Source: JBIOJM01 sp044450785 (GTDB lineage Bacteria; Planctomycetota; Planctomycetia; Isosphaerales; Isosphaeraceae). From it: a stretch of DNA of 64,000 nt. The translations under genes and the position numbers were made by a program. The stretch spans positions 5,196-69,195 of the forward strand of contig JBIOJM010000008.1 in NCBI GenBank assembly GCA_044450785.1, given 5' to 3'. Of this stretch, positions 1-6,807 are shown piece by piece (the stretch's first letter is position 1; the number at the start of each line of letters is the position of its first letter). Below the pieces are notes generated by a model. The model did no database searches. It was not told the origin of the DNA and was given only the letters and a program-made list of their open reading frames with translations.

Positions 1-174
1 GTCATTGTCCCAAGGACACATCCAGATCAACTCCGGGCCGGACCGCTTCACGGCCGGACCAAGTAAGGCGGTCGCGACGATACCCAGGTCGATCCGATCC
101 TTGACCTCGGACCACTCGATCCGGCCACTCGGGACGGTCATCTCCCAGGTGGTGTCAGGTGCTTTCATTCCCAT
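1..174 (-). CDS. CHC2-type DNA primase, N-terminal part, cut by window edge
   Basis: An open reading frame of 58 codons runs off the left edge; its start is ATG at 174 (a second ATG lies at 168). It reads MGMKAPDTTWEM... and ends ...LLGPAVKRSGPELIWMCPWD-ND. The 'LLG-x-A-x-x-x-x-G...W-x-CP-[FW]' pattern is what the beginning of the CHC2 zinc-finger domain of DnaG-like primases looks like, with the first zinc cysteine in 'MCPW'. The remaining zinc ligands and any Toprim domain lie outside the window. It follows the RepA-like ATPase gene on the same strand after an 84-bp gap holding a hairpin, so it probably belongs to the same replication module. No clear Shine-Dalgarno is visible. Family call is by motif only. 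Confidence 0.55.
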   Translation of the reverse strand, partial: MGMKAPDTTWEMTVPSGRIEWSEVKDRIDLGIVATALLGPAVKRSGPELIWMCPWDND

Positions 175-205
175 CGAACAAGCATCCATTCAGTCGTCTA
201 AATCC

Positions 206-249
206 AGGTCTGAAACCTCTTCCCCCTAGGGTTCTGAGGTTTCAGACCT
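206..249. repeat. 14-bp perfect inverted repeat (hairpin) between ATPase and primase genes
   Basis: AGGTCTGAAACCTC at 206-219 is mirrored exactly by GAGGTTTCAGACCT at 236-249, with a 16-nt loop. It starts 9 nt beyond the ATPase stop codon and ends about 30 nt before the primase-like start on the minus strand. There is no T-tract, so a simple intrinsic terminator is not supported. An operator or an RNA-processing hairpin between the two genes is possible. Confidence 0.6.
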
Positions 250-258
250 CAGACCTTG

Positions 259-1512
259 TTAATCTGGGCAGAGTCTCGAATGGTCTGAATCTGGGTTCTG
301 GACCGTTCTAGACTCAGACTTGACCATGTGCCAAATCTGGGGCTTTTTGGAATCGTCAATCACGAGGCGGCCGTCTGCCTGCATTACCCTTCTGGCCTCG
401 AAGATGGGAGACTTCGACTCCCCGCGGGCCAGCCATTCCCCGATCAGCTCGCAACCCTTCTGGTCTCCTCCGGAGAGCTTCTCGATCAGAAAGGCGATCG
501 CCTTATCGGTCTTTTCGGGCGGGCGTCCCCCTGGGGGCCTGGCGGCTTCCTTGGGTGGTTCAAAATCAAAGTCGCATCCTCCATCGCGGAGCGTTACTCC
601 AAGGGCGGGCGGCTCCTTGAAGTTGCCGATCACTTCGAGCCGGCGGCGGTCGGGCTGGGCAGGGTCCGGCTTGAACATCTTCATGATGCCGCGGGCCAGA
701 CCTTCGAGCCGGCGGCCAAGAGTGTCTTGATCCTTCGACAGGTGCATCAGACCCATGATCGACACATCGCACGATTGCGCGATCGAGACGATCGGCGTCA
801 TCAAGGCGTTGACCTCATCCTCTTTGTTCAGGCGGCGCCTCGTCGCGCGCCAGACGGTATCGATGAAGACTAGGCCGGGATGTTCACTCGCCACCAGGTC
901 GTTGAGCAGCTTGACGTTGTCCGGGTTGTCAAGATCCCACCCGCCATACGGTTCGCCTGGAAGAGCGTTGAGCCGAACCGCTTCGGCAGGTAAACCGAAT
1001 GCGGCGGCGCGCTCCCGCAATTCATCTTGATGGCGGTCGCCACACACCCACAGGGTTGTGGTCCCTGCTGGAAACGTCGAAGGTTGACCATCGGGCCAGG
1101 ACAGACCGAACCAGAGCCGGCGGGCCAGATCCAGGGCCAGGTGTGTCTTGCCGATCTTGGGGTCGGAAGAGAGCAGGGTGAAGTGACCGCGCACGATCCA
1201 GCTTGGCCAGATGAATCGACCCGCGCTCTGGCAAGATGTCAGGTCTCCCAGGTGAGCAGATCGGCGAAAAACGGGAGCTGGGGCCGGTCCCAAAGGATCA
1301 GCGTCCAGAACGGCCTGGCGGACGGCCTGGTGGTCCGGTCGTGACGCGAGAGCAGCTTGCCAGCCACAGAGACGCTCGTGTGCCTTCATCGTCCCCAAGA
1401 GGGTTGCGAGGGGCCGCAATCCCTCGGACATGGCGGCCAGCTCGCCGTTGACCTCGACGCCGGCCAAGAGCTTCGCGAAAACGTAGGCGTCCATTCCGGA
1501 GAAGCTAGTCAT
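259..1512 (-). CDS. RepA-like AAA ATPase/helicase of a mobile element
   Basis: A 417-residue protein of the RepA/DnaB-like hexameric ATPase type that planctomycete plasmids and integrated elements carry. The Walker A loop is 'SDPKIGKTH' at about residues 116-124, followed by 'LALDLARRLWFG'. A Walker B-like strand 'GLVFIDTVWRA' lies near the middle and 'LMHLSKD' follows it, as in RepA-type ATPases. The start was placed at ATG 1512 rather than the longer reading at 1554 because AGGGG lies upstream and it overlaps the preceding gene by 8 nt. It is the fourth gene of a tightly overlapping minus-strand operon that ends in a primase-like gene. Expected role: loading or moving on DNA during replication of the element (inference). 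Confidence 0.75.
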   Translation of the reverse strand: MTSFSGMDAYVFAKLLAGVEVNGELAAMSEGLRPLATLLGTMKAHERLCGWQAALASRPDHQAVRQAVLDADPLGPAPAPVFRRSAHLGDLTSCQSAGRFIWPSWIVRGHFTLLSSDPKIGKTHLALDLARRLWFGLSWPDGQPSTFPAGTTTLWVCGDRHQDELRERAAAFGLPAEAVRLNALPGEPYGGWDLDNPDNVKLLNDLVASEHPGLVFIDTVWRATRRRLNKEDEVNALMTPIVSIAQSCDVSIMGLMHLSKDQDTLGRRLEGLARGIMKMFKPDPAQPDRRRLEVIGNFKEPPALGVTLRDGGCDFDFEPPKEAARPPGGRPPEKTDKAIAFLIEKLSGGDQKGCELIGEWLARGESKSPIFEARRVMQADGRLVIDDSKKPQIWHMVKSESRTVQNPDSDHSRLCPD

Positions 1513-1780
1513 GGGACGACACCCCTTTCGCTCCGTGAAGGCATGCCAGAACAAGGTGCATCCGTTGCCGCTGGCAACCCGGCCAGTGTGACGAGTGGTG
1601 TTTCAGCTTCAATCGGACGTTGAAGCCGGCGCGAGCCCAGGCGCGGCCTTGCAGCGCGGCGGCGCGGAGCAGGCTGGGATCGGGCGGGAAAACCCCTCCT
1701 GCGCTACACCGAAAACCGTCTGCGCTATCGGTGAAGGATGAAAGGCGATTTATCAGCGGATTATGCTTCTGATCGCTCAT
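1505..1780 (-). CDS. Small unknown protein of the replication operon
   Basis: 91 residues, no recognised domain; rich in Arg, His and Cys, with a basic middle ('QGRAWARAGFNVRLKLKHH'). It overlaps the HTH gene upstream by 4 nt (ATGA type) and the RepA-like ATPase start downstream by 8 nt. This coupling is the main reason to believe it is translated. No function can be assigned. Confidence 0.45.
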   Translation of the reverse strand: MSDQKHNPLINRLSSFTDSADGFRCSAGGVFPPDPSLLRAAALQGRAWARAGFNVRLKLKHHSSHWPGCQRQRMHLVLACLHGAKGVSSHD

Positions 1781-2061
1781 GTTTGATCGCCCCCCTCAAG
1801 CCACGCGCGAACCGTGCGAACACGCCATCGCGGCAGTCTTCTGCCGAGATATAGATCAGGGGGCGGAATCCGGCCGCCGGATCGAAGTCGCTCTACGGTG
1901 GGAACCGAGACTTGGAGGGCGGCGGCCCAATCGGCAACTGTGACCAGTCGCCAGGGCTCAACGCTTGTCGGGGCGGGGGGCGGCGCGGTATGCTCGGCTT
2001 CTCTGAAGTCCTGATCCGCACCGCCTCCAGCTCGCAACTGGAGGCACTTTTTTGCGCTCAT
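1777..2061 (-). CDS. HTH (MerR/excisionase-like) DNA-binding protein
   Basis: 94 residues. The C-terminal half (about residues 36-90) reads as a winged-helix excisionase/MerR-type domain: 'LVTVADWAAALQVSVPTVER' followed by 'GRIPPPDLYLGRRLPRWRVR' and 'VRAWLE'. That is the usual layout of a recognition helix, a wing with a Gly-Arg turn, then a terminal helix. The N-terminal 35 residues are low complexity. It overlaps both neighbours by 4 nt (ATGA). In mobile elements such proteins act as Xis or as operon regulators; here it probably controls the replication operon or excision (inference). Confidence 0.65.
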   Translation of the reverse strand: MSAKKCLQLRAGGGADQDFREAEHTAPPPAPTSVEPWRLVTVADWAAALQVSVPTVERLRSGGRIPPPDLYLGRRLPRWRVRTVRAWLEGGDQT

Positions 2062-2246
2062 GACGCCACCGCCTCGGACCGTCCGATGGTCTCGGGCTGG
2101 GACTTGCGGACGGTCTGGTGTTCCTCATCGCCCACTTCGATTGCGAGGCGTAGCAGGGTGCGGAGTCGCCGGCGCTCGCGCTGATTTTGGGTCAGCCGCT
2201 CGTTAATTACGCGGACGGGCGGTAGCAGGGGTGCATCGTGACTCAC
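2058..2246 (-). CDS. Small basic protein, first gene of the replication operon
   Basis: 62 residues from GTG 2246, chosen because GGGAG lies about 9 nt upstream; a TTG at 2261 in the same frame lacks a good ribosome site. The core 'RVINERLTQNQRERRRLRTL' followed by 'LRLAIE' predicts a basic amphipathic helix. Similar short proteins sit in front of HTH plus RepA genes in other planctomycete elements (from memory, not checked). Function unknown. Its promoter region (2247-2350) carries four 11-bp repeats. Confidence 0.5.
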   Translation of the reverse strand: MSHDAPLLPPVRVINERLTQNQRERRRLRTLLRLAIEVGDEEHQTVRKSQPETIGRSEAVAS

Positions 2247-2302
2247 AGATTGATCTCCCAAGGCGATGATTGATCGCTCTGAGAGATTTAACGCACGATC
2301 GA

Positions 2303-2346
2303 TGCGTCAGGAATGCGTCAGTTGTACGTCAATCGTGCGTCAGGTC
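2303..2346. repeat. Four iteron-like repeats, exact 11-bp period
   Basis: Units start at 2303 (TGCGTCAGGAA), 2314 (TGCGTCAGTTG), 2325 (TACGTCAATCG) and 2336 (TGCGTCAGGTC). The core TGCGTCA recurs at exactly one helical turn, so a protein would contact the same face. They lie directly upstream of the replication operon and run into the last codons of the convergent-side neighbour (stop at 2329). They are candidate binding sites for an initiator or for the HTH protein. Confidence 0.65.
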
Positions 2347-3069
2347 GGCATCGATTAGTCGCACCGTGTTCGCGTGGATCTCCACTCTGAGCGGACAAGA
2401 CCTCTCTTCAAGAATCTCCCTGGTCCGCTCGGCGCGTCTTCGCGCTACTGCCAGGTTCTTTGGGGTAGCCAGCGTTCTCTTGTAGAAGACTTGGACGATG
2501 GTCTTCAGCTCTGCCTCGCGCCCGTCCCGATCCGCAAGTAATCGAATCAGCTCAACCTGACTGGCCCTCAACACCCTGCATGTTACTTCGAGGGGGTCAG
2601 TCGGGGCCTTGGACGGCTTGGGGGAGGTCGCGGGCATCGCCCCCGCTCCTCTTGATGGTCTGAAGGTTACAAACTCCCATGGTCCCTCTATCTTGTATCC
2701 TTTGCTACGCGGGGGCGGCGGGGGCGGTTCCGATGGCAGACTGGCCAGAGCTTGGAGGAATGCCGCGAGCACCTGCTCCTTTGAGAGCAGGGCGGGCGCA
2801 TCGGGCGGAAAGAAGACGGAGGACAAGACCTTGATGTAAGACTCGACCACCGATTTAGACATCGGGTGAACCGTTGCGAGAAACGCTTCCTCTTGCTTCC
2901 GGACTTTGTCCACGTCGTCCAGAACGCGCTTGCGATCTTCAGCGCTGCTGGCGCCCTTCAATCGTTGAATCTGGCGCGATACGAACTCCCACTGATCCCT
3001 CGTCAACAGCCTGGTATCGTTCCACGGTATCCCGAAATGGATCAAACCCAGGTCCGCATAGCTCGACAT
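2329..3069 (-). CDS. Unknown protein of the accessory element
   Basis: 246 residues from ATG 3069, supported by GGAGG 8 nt upstream; a longer reading to 3129 has no such support. The sequence starts MSSYADLGLIHFGIPWND. It has a helical, charged N-terminal half ('KRVLDDVDKVRKQEEAF'), a proline run ('SEPPPPPPRSK') near residue 118, and a C-terminal part ('ELKTIVQVFYKRTLATPKNL') that could be an HTH-like region. No family is recognised. It is flanked on both sides by related iteron-like repeats and is transcribed toward the replication operon, so a role in the element's maintenance is likely but unproven. Confidence 0.55.
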   Translation of the reverse strand: MSSYADLGLIHFGIPWNDTRLLTRDQWEFVSRQIQRLKGASSAEDRKRVLDDVDKVRKQEEAFLATVHPMSKSVVESYIKVLSSVFFPPDAPALLSKEQVLAAFLQALASLPSEPPPPPPRSKGYKIEGPWEFVTFRPSRGAGAMPATSPKPSKAPTDPLEVTCRVLRASQVELIRLLADRDGREAELKTIVQVFYKRTLATPKNLAVARRRAERTREILEERSCPLRVEIHANTVRLIDADLTHD

Positions 3070-3182
3070 GGTCCCTACCTCCAATCGGGCCGGCCGGGCG
3101 CGGTCGCGATGGGAGGTAGGGTCCATCACGCCGCGCCGGGCCTTCGAGGGTAGCTACTCCCTCGTCCCGTGCGTCCAGTCTA

Positions 3183-3302
3183 TCAACCACTGATCGAAGC
3201 GCGAACCATCTCCGCGATGCCGGCGCGGACGTTCTCGGACAGTCTGGGCCATGCGGCCACGACGACAGCCAGGTCAGCATCGACCGGTAGCGCATTCGGG
3301 AC
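3183..3302 (-). pseudogene. Possible relic: C-terminal tail of a mobile-element protein
   Basis: The last ~40 codons of a minus-strand frame read 'DADLAVVVAAWPRLSENVR' then 'AGIAEMVRAS'. This W-P-x-L...R-A-G-I pattern is familiar from short proteins or tails beside integrases in planctomycetes (recollection, unchecked). Upstream the frame runs into the repeat-rich DNA at 3311-3447 and no longer looks like protein, so only the tail seems to be left. No integrase catalytic region is present in the window. Confidence 0.35.
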
Positions 3303-3310
3303 CAAACTGG

Positions 3311-3447
3311 TGATTCTTGCTGATGCCGGCCTGATGCTTTGTGATGCTTCCTGATGCAATGACAGGATTGAATGCTCTTGCATGGATGCAGAGGAAAGCC
3401 TTAGTCCAGAGGGGTTGTGAGGCTTGCTGATGCCGCATGATGCTTCC
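3311..3447. repeat. Second iteron-like cluster, inverted relative to the first
   Basis: TGATGC-type units begin at 3311 (TGATTC variant), 3321, 3332, 3342 and 3352, at 10-11 bp spacing, with two more at 3428 and 3438. Read on the minus strand the block contains TGCATCAGGAAGCATCA, which matches TGCGTCAGGAA of the cluster at 2303 at ten of eleven positions. The two clusters therefore appear to be one binding-site family in opposite orientation around the gene at 2329-3069. Confidence 0.6.
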
Positions 3448-3521
3448 TGGCGGTCAAAACCGCTTCCATCGGCCGTAACCCCATGCGCGGAATCGATTAC
3501 CGTCATAAAGGAACATCGACC

Positions 3522-4055
3522 ATGCCCGGCGATTCGTCAAAGGACACCAGGCGGGAACTACTCACGGCGGCAAGTGCCATCGGTCTCGGTGCCTTCGTCA
3601 CCGGGAACGTGCAGGCGGTCGCTCAAGATGACTCACAGATGGTGCGATCGAGGAGGATCAGCGAGGAAGTCGTCGTCGGGAGCAGCATGGCCAAGTCGCC
3701 TGATTACAATGAAGCGAAAAACCATTCGCTCATCCAGGTGATCGAACACGTATTCAAGGAGGACGAAGACCCGGCCGCGGGTTACCCGGTGACGAGGGTC
3801 AAGGAATTCAAGGTAAGGGCGGATACGAAGCTGGCCATCGTCACCGTCAGCGGCTTCGAGTTCTGGTTCGGCACCAAAGACCAGGAGCTTATCATGGCCG
3901 CGTCAAGGCTCGGCGTCCATGCCGCTCTGGAAGCCGATTTCCGTCGCGCCAGTCTAACCGCGAAGGTTCGCGCGAACTACAGGTTCTGGAGAAGAGACGA
4001 CCATGAATGGGCATGGCGGTGCCACGTCGTGATTCAGTGCTTTGGCGAGAATTGA
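3522..4055 (+). CDS. Tat-signal secreted protein, tandem paralogue 1
   Basis: 177 residues from ATG 3522 (AAAGGAA upstream). The N-terminus 'DTRRELLTAASAIGLGAF' is a twin-arginine export signal. The mature part has no family I recognise. Its centre carries 'NHSLIQVIEHVFKEDEDP', a basic 'VTRVKEFKVRADTK' strand, then 'VSGFEFWFGTK'. It is followed 70 bp later by a paralogue of exactly the same length. Likely exported folded to the periplasm or paryphoplasm; function unknown. Confidence 0.7.
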   Translation: MPGDSSKDTRRELLTAASAIGLGAFVTGNVQAVAQDDSQMVRSRRISEEVVVGSSMAKSPDYNEAKNHSLIQVIEHVFKEDEDPAAGYPVTRVKEFKVRADTKLAIVTVSGFEFWFGTKDQELIMAASRLGVHAALEADFRRASLTAKVRANYRFWRRDDHEWAWRCHVVIQCFGEN

Positions 4056-4125
4056 TCGCTACGCGAAGTCAGGTATGTCGCCTGACTCGGGCGTATTCGA
4101 TGATCGTCATACAGGAAGAACGATC

Positions 4126-4659
4126 ATGTCCAATGATTCGTCCAGGGACACCAGGCGGGACCTACTGACCGCGGCGAGTGCGATCGGGCTTGGTGCCTTC
4201 GTGTCCGAGACGGTGAAGGCGGCCGCTCAGGATGACGCGCGGCTGGTCCGATCGAAGAAGGCCAGCGAGGAAGCCGTCGTCGGGAATAACGTCGTCAAAT
4301 CCGCCGATTACAACGAAGCGAAAAACCATTCGCTCATCCAGGTGATCGAACACGTATTCAAGGAGGACGAAGACCCGGCCGCGGGTTACCCGGTGACGAG
4401 GGTCAAGGAATTCAAGGTCAGGGCGGATACGAAGCTGGCCATCGTCACCGTCAGCGGCTTCGAGTTCTGGTTTGGGACCAAAGAGCAGGAGATCATGATC
4501 GGCGCGTCCAGGAAGGGCGTCCATGCCGCTTTGGAGGCCGAGCTCGGTCGTGGCACTTTGACCGTGAAAGTTCGTGCGAACTCGAGGCGCTCCGGCAGAC
4601 CTGACCATGAATGGACATGGCGGTGCCACGTCATGGTCCAGTGCTTCGGCGAGCGTTGA
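4126..4659 (+). CDS. Tat-signal secreted protein, tandem paralogue 2
   Basis: 177 residues from ATG 4126 (AGGAAGAA upstream), beginning MSNDSSRDTRRDLLTAASAI, a Tat signal like that of its neighbour. The central ~55 residues are identical to paralogue 1 and nearly identical in DNA, whereas both ends have drifted (for example 'MIGASRKGVHAALEAELGRG' against 'IMAASRLGVHAALEADFRRA'). Function unknown. The pair probably arose by tandem duplication, with later gene conversion of the middle. Confidence 0.7.
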   Translation: MSNDSSRDTRRDLLTAASAIGLGAFVSETVKAAAQDDARLVRSKKASEEAVVGNNVVKSADYNEAKNHSLIQVIEHVFKEDEDPAAGYPVTRVKEFKVRADTKLAIVTVSGFEFWFGTKEQEIMIGASRKGVHAALEAELGRGTLTVKVRANSRRSGRPDHEWTWRCHVMVQCFGER

Positions 4660-4666
4660 TCGTTGC

Positions 4667-4816
4667 GATAACGAGACCAAGATTACCGACGCTGGGCTGG
4701 TGCATTTGAAGGGGCTGAAGGGCCTTCGGTATCTCGATATCGGAAGAACACAAGTCACCGCAGCGGGGATTAAAGGGCTAAAGCAGGCTTTGCCGAGCCT
4801 GGAGATTTTCCATTGA
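4667..4816 (+). pseudogene. Leucine-rich-repeat protein relic (C-terminal end)
   Basis: Right after the second Tat protein an open frame reads 'ITDAGLVHLKGLKGLRYLD', 'TQVTAAGIKGLKQALPSLEI' and stops. This is two repeats of the planctomycete LRR type ('TDAGL..L..L..L..L.L..T.VT..G') with the usual C-terminal 'ALPSLEI'. There is no start codon or upstream LRR body, so it is the 3' stump of a lost gene. Confidence 0.6.
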
Positions 4817-4965
4817 TTTGACACCCCTCCAGACAGGTCAGAAGCGTTCCCGATGTGTAAAGCCTGGAGTATCGTTGGCGTGGACAGACGGGCGCGGGAC
4901 GATGTTTCCGCCTAGAACGTGTGAACTAGAGATCAGAGTTTTTAATTGAGCATGTGGTTCCGGCC

Positions 4966-5442
4966 ATGCGACTTCCCCACGTGCGGTTCACGATCCGGAG
5001 TCTGATGATCGCGGTCGCGATCGTGGCCGGCCTGCTCTCCCTCCCCACCGGTTGGGCCGTGATTGTGATCGCGTTGTCGCTCCCGTGCCTCGCCCTGATC
5101 GGCGCTCGGTGGCTCGTATTGAGAGGCTATCGGCGCGTCTCCGCGTTCGGCTTTTGCGTCTTCGCGACCTTGATCAACGTCTTGTACGCCGCTTCATGCA
5201 TTGCACCGGATGTTTACGTTTTCATTCCCTTCTTTCTTGGGTTGGTCATTGTCGGCCCGACCATCGGCGGCATCGGGGCGGCCTGGGCCACTCTGGCGAC
5301 CCGGGAGGGCGCGGTGCCGCGGCGCTCGCCGCTGGCGGCTTGGTGGTCGGTTATCGCCGTCAGCGTGACGCCGCTCGTGACGCTTTGGACCTTATGGCCG
5401 CTCCACCTGGCCTTTGCGGCGGTGGGAAAGTGGAATGGATGA
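4966..5442 (+). CDS. Small multi-span membrane protein
   Basis: 158 residues from ATG 4966 (a GTG 4 codons upstream is the alternative). It opens 'MRLPHVRFTIRSLMIAVAIV', the 'FTIRSLM' leader shared by many planctomycete membrane proteins. Four to five hydrophobic stretches follow (about residues 14-30, 33-50, 63-80, 88-112 and 130-150). No catalytic motif. The stop codon overlaps the start of the next gene (ATGA), so the two are translationally coupled. Role unknown. Confidence 0.6.
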   Translation: MRLPHVRFTIRSLMIAVAIVAGLLSLPTGWAVIVIALSLPCLALIGARWLVLRGYRRVSAFGFCVFATLINVLYAASCIAPDVYVFIPFFLGLVIVGPTIGGIGAAWATLATREGAVPRRSPLAAWWSVIAVSVTPLVTLWTLWPLHLAFAAVGKWNG

Positions 5443-5891
5443 TCCAGGGACGACCCTTGACGGCCAAGCCCACCGAGGGCGCTCACATGAGGCAAATTGG
5501 TCCATACCAGTTGCGAGTCCGGACGCTTCTCTTCATCCCCGCCATCCTGGGACTATCGTGGTGGCTAGCCGTCCAAGCGGTCGAGTCGGACATTCGTCGC
5601 GAAGATTACCATCAGCTAGCGGCGATGCATGAAAAAGAGGCGTTGTCTTGTCAGATGATTGCGGAGTCCCCTATCCCAGATACCATCGTGGACTACACGC
5701 TCGGGGGACCTGATCGACGCTGTAGCGGGCGGGATCGTCCCATGAGCGAGGCCGAGAAGATGGAAGCGATACGCCTCCGCGAGCGAGCCCGTCGTCGTGC
5801 CGCCTATCATCACGCCTTGAAACGAAAGTACGCCTGGGCGGCTTGGTTCCCGTGGTTTCCGCTCGCAGCGGACCCTTCCCAACCCGAATGA
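5439..5891 (+). CDS. Small single-span membrane protein
   Basis: 150 residues if started at the ATGA overlap with the upstream gene (5439); an internal ATG at 5487 (MRQIGPYQLRVRTLL) would give 134 residues and resembles the usual start of this class. One hydrophobic span 'LLFIPAILGLSWWLAVQAV' is followed by a charged soluble part ending in an aromatic segment 'AWAAWFPWFPLAADP'. No known domain. Coupled to its neighbour and bounded by 70-bp repeats. Confidence 0.55.
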   Translation: MIQGRPLTAKPTEGAHMRQIGPYQLRVRTLLFIPAILGLSWWLAVQAVESDIRREDYHQLAAMHEKEALSCQMIAESPIPDTIVDYTLGGPDRRCSGRDRPMSEAEKMEAIRLRERARRRAAYHHALKRKYAWAAWFPWFPLAADPSQPE

Positions 5892-6023
5892 GCGCAACGT
5901 CTGGCCTATAGTTGGCGTGGACACTCGGGCGTGGGACGATGGGGAAACCTGGAACGGGTGGCTAGAGACGAAGCGTTGTGCCGTGTGAGCCAGACGACGG
6001 ATCGTCTGAGCCACCAGGTAAAC

Positions 6024-6344
6024 TCAGACAAAGAAAAGGCTCGCCATGATTGACCAAGGGAAAACGCCTCCTCGTCGAAACGACTGGAAGAAGCAGACGA
6101 CCTTGCCGTCCTTGGCATACGCGGGCATCCCGTACCAGAGCCTCGGCGAGAGGGCTGGCGCGCTGGCTTTGATGATCGCATGGAGCCGCTCGCCCATGGC
6201 GCGATCCGGTTCCGGCATCTCGGCGATCTTCGCGAGCACGGCGCTTTCCCCGTCCGCCTCGTCCGCGCGCGGGCCGGGGCGCGTGGCCGCCTTCTTCGCG
6301 GCCTGCTTGGTGGTGCTCTTGGCGCTTCGGATATTTTCAGTCAT
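6024..6344 (-). pseudogene. DUF1801 (YdhG-like) gene with lost C-terminus
   Basis: 106 codons. Residues ~40-85 ('AEMPEPDRAMGERLHAIIKA' then 'WYGMPAYAKDGKVVCFFQS') match the DUF1801 family well. Normal members continue with 'aqKF..RYATLGF...' for another ~50 residues. Here the frame switches straight after CFFQS into an unrelated tail and stops, so the conserved C-terminal half is missing. Its start overlaps the ArsR stop (ATGA), the usual arsR-DUF1801 arrangement. Probably non-functional. Confidence 0.6.
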
Positions 6345-6691
6345 TTTTCGCTCCCTTTCGTCATCTGCTTCTGAAGACGCTGGAGGTGGTCATCCCAGAA
6401 CCGCTCGTAATGCGCGATCCAGTCCCGCACCGGACCGAGCCGCGCCGGGACGAGGCGAAAGCGGCGCTCTCGGCCATGCCGCTGCTCCGTCACGAGACCG
6501 GCATCAAGCAGGATGCGGAGGTGCTGGGAGACGGCTGGGCGGCTCATCTGGAAATGTCCCGCAATCGTGTTAAGAGAATCCGCCGCATCCCGGCGTTCCA
6601 ACTCTGGACGCCGGCGAGAAAAAGTTCTAACGGTGTCCAGTCGCCTCGACTCTTGCTGTTGTGATTGAACCGTCCACTCGGCTTTTGTCAT
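6341..6691 (-). CDS. ArsR-family transcriptional regulator
   Basis: 116 residues from ATG 6691; a reading from 6793 would add an unlikely leader. The winged helix is clear: 'LNTIAGHFQMSRPAVSQHLR' is the HTH and 'LLDAGLVTEQRHGRERRFRL' the wing. The end 'IAHYERFWDDHLQRLQKQM' is typical of ArsR proteins paired with AHSA1/DUF1801 genes. The first helices ('LDTVRTFSRRRPELERRD') deviate from the usual 'LaDptRR.iLelL' core, which may mean a divergent or damaged N-terminus. No metal-binding cysteines. Likely controls its own operon. Confidence 0.7.
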   Translation of the reverse strand: MTKAEWTVQSQQQESRRLDTVRTFSRRRPELERRDAADSLNTIAGHFQMSRPAVSQHLRILLDAGLVTEQRHGRERRFRLVPARLGPVRDWIAHYERFWDDHLQRLQKQMTKGSEK

Positions 6692-6807
6692 TTCTTCTTT
6701 AGTGAAATTCGGCCCCTGATCCGCTTCCTGCTTCGCCCCGCCGATTGCGAGTCGCCACACCTCGTGTTTTTCGGTTACGATAGAAAAAGTCACAGGGAGC
6801 GTTTGTC

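Larger units (their letters stand above)
4864..5971. repeat. Direct ~70-bp repeats bounding a membrane gene pair
   Basis: 4864-4934 and 5901-5971 are the same sequence with scattered differences. Both contain GTTGGCGTGGACA followed by CGGGCG then GGGACGATG, and both end in CTAGAGA. They lie 1037 bp apart in the same orientation, just before the first and just after the second of two small membrane protein genes. They look like the ends of a duplicated or inserted unit. Confidence 0.55.

Noticed and set aside
5..229. 74-codon plus-strand ORF at the left edge
   Set aside because: The opposite strand carries a CHC2-primase N-terminus; the plus frame crosses the hairpin and has no support.
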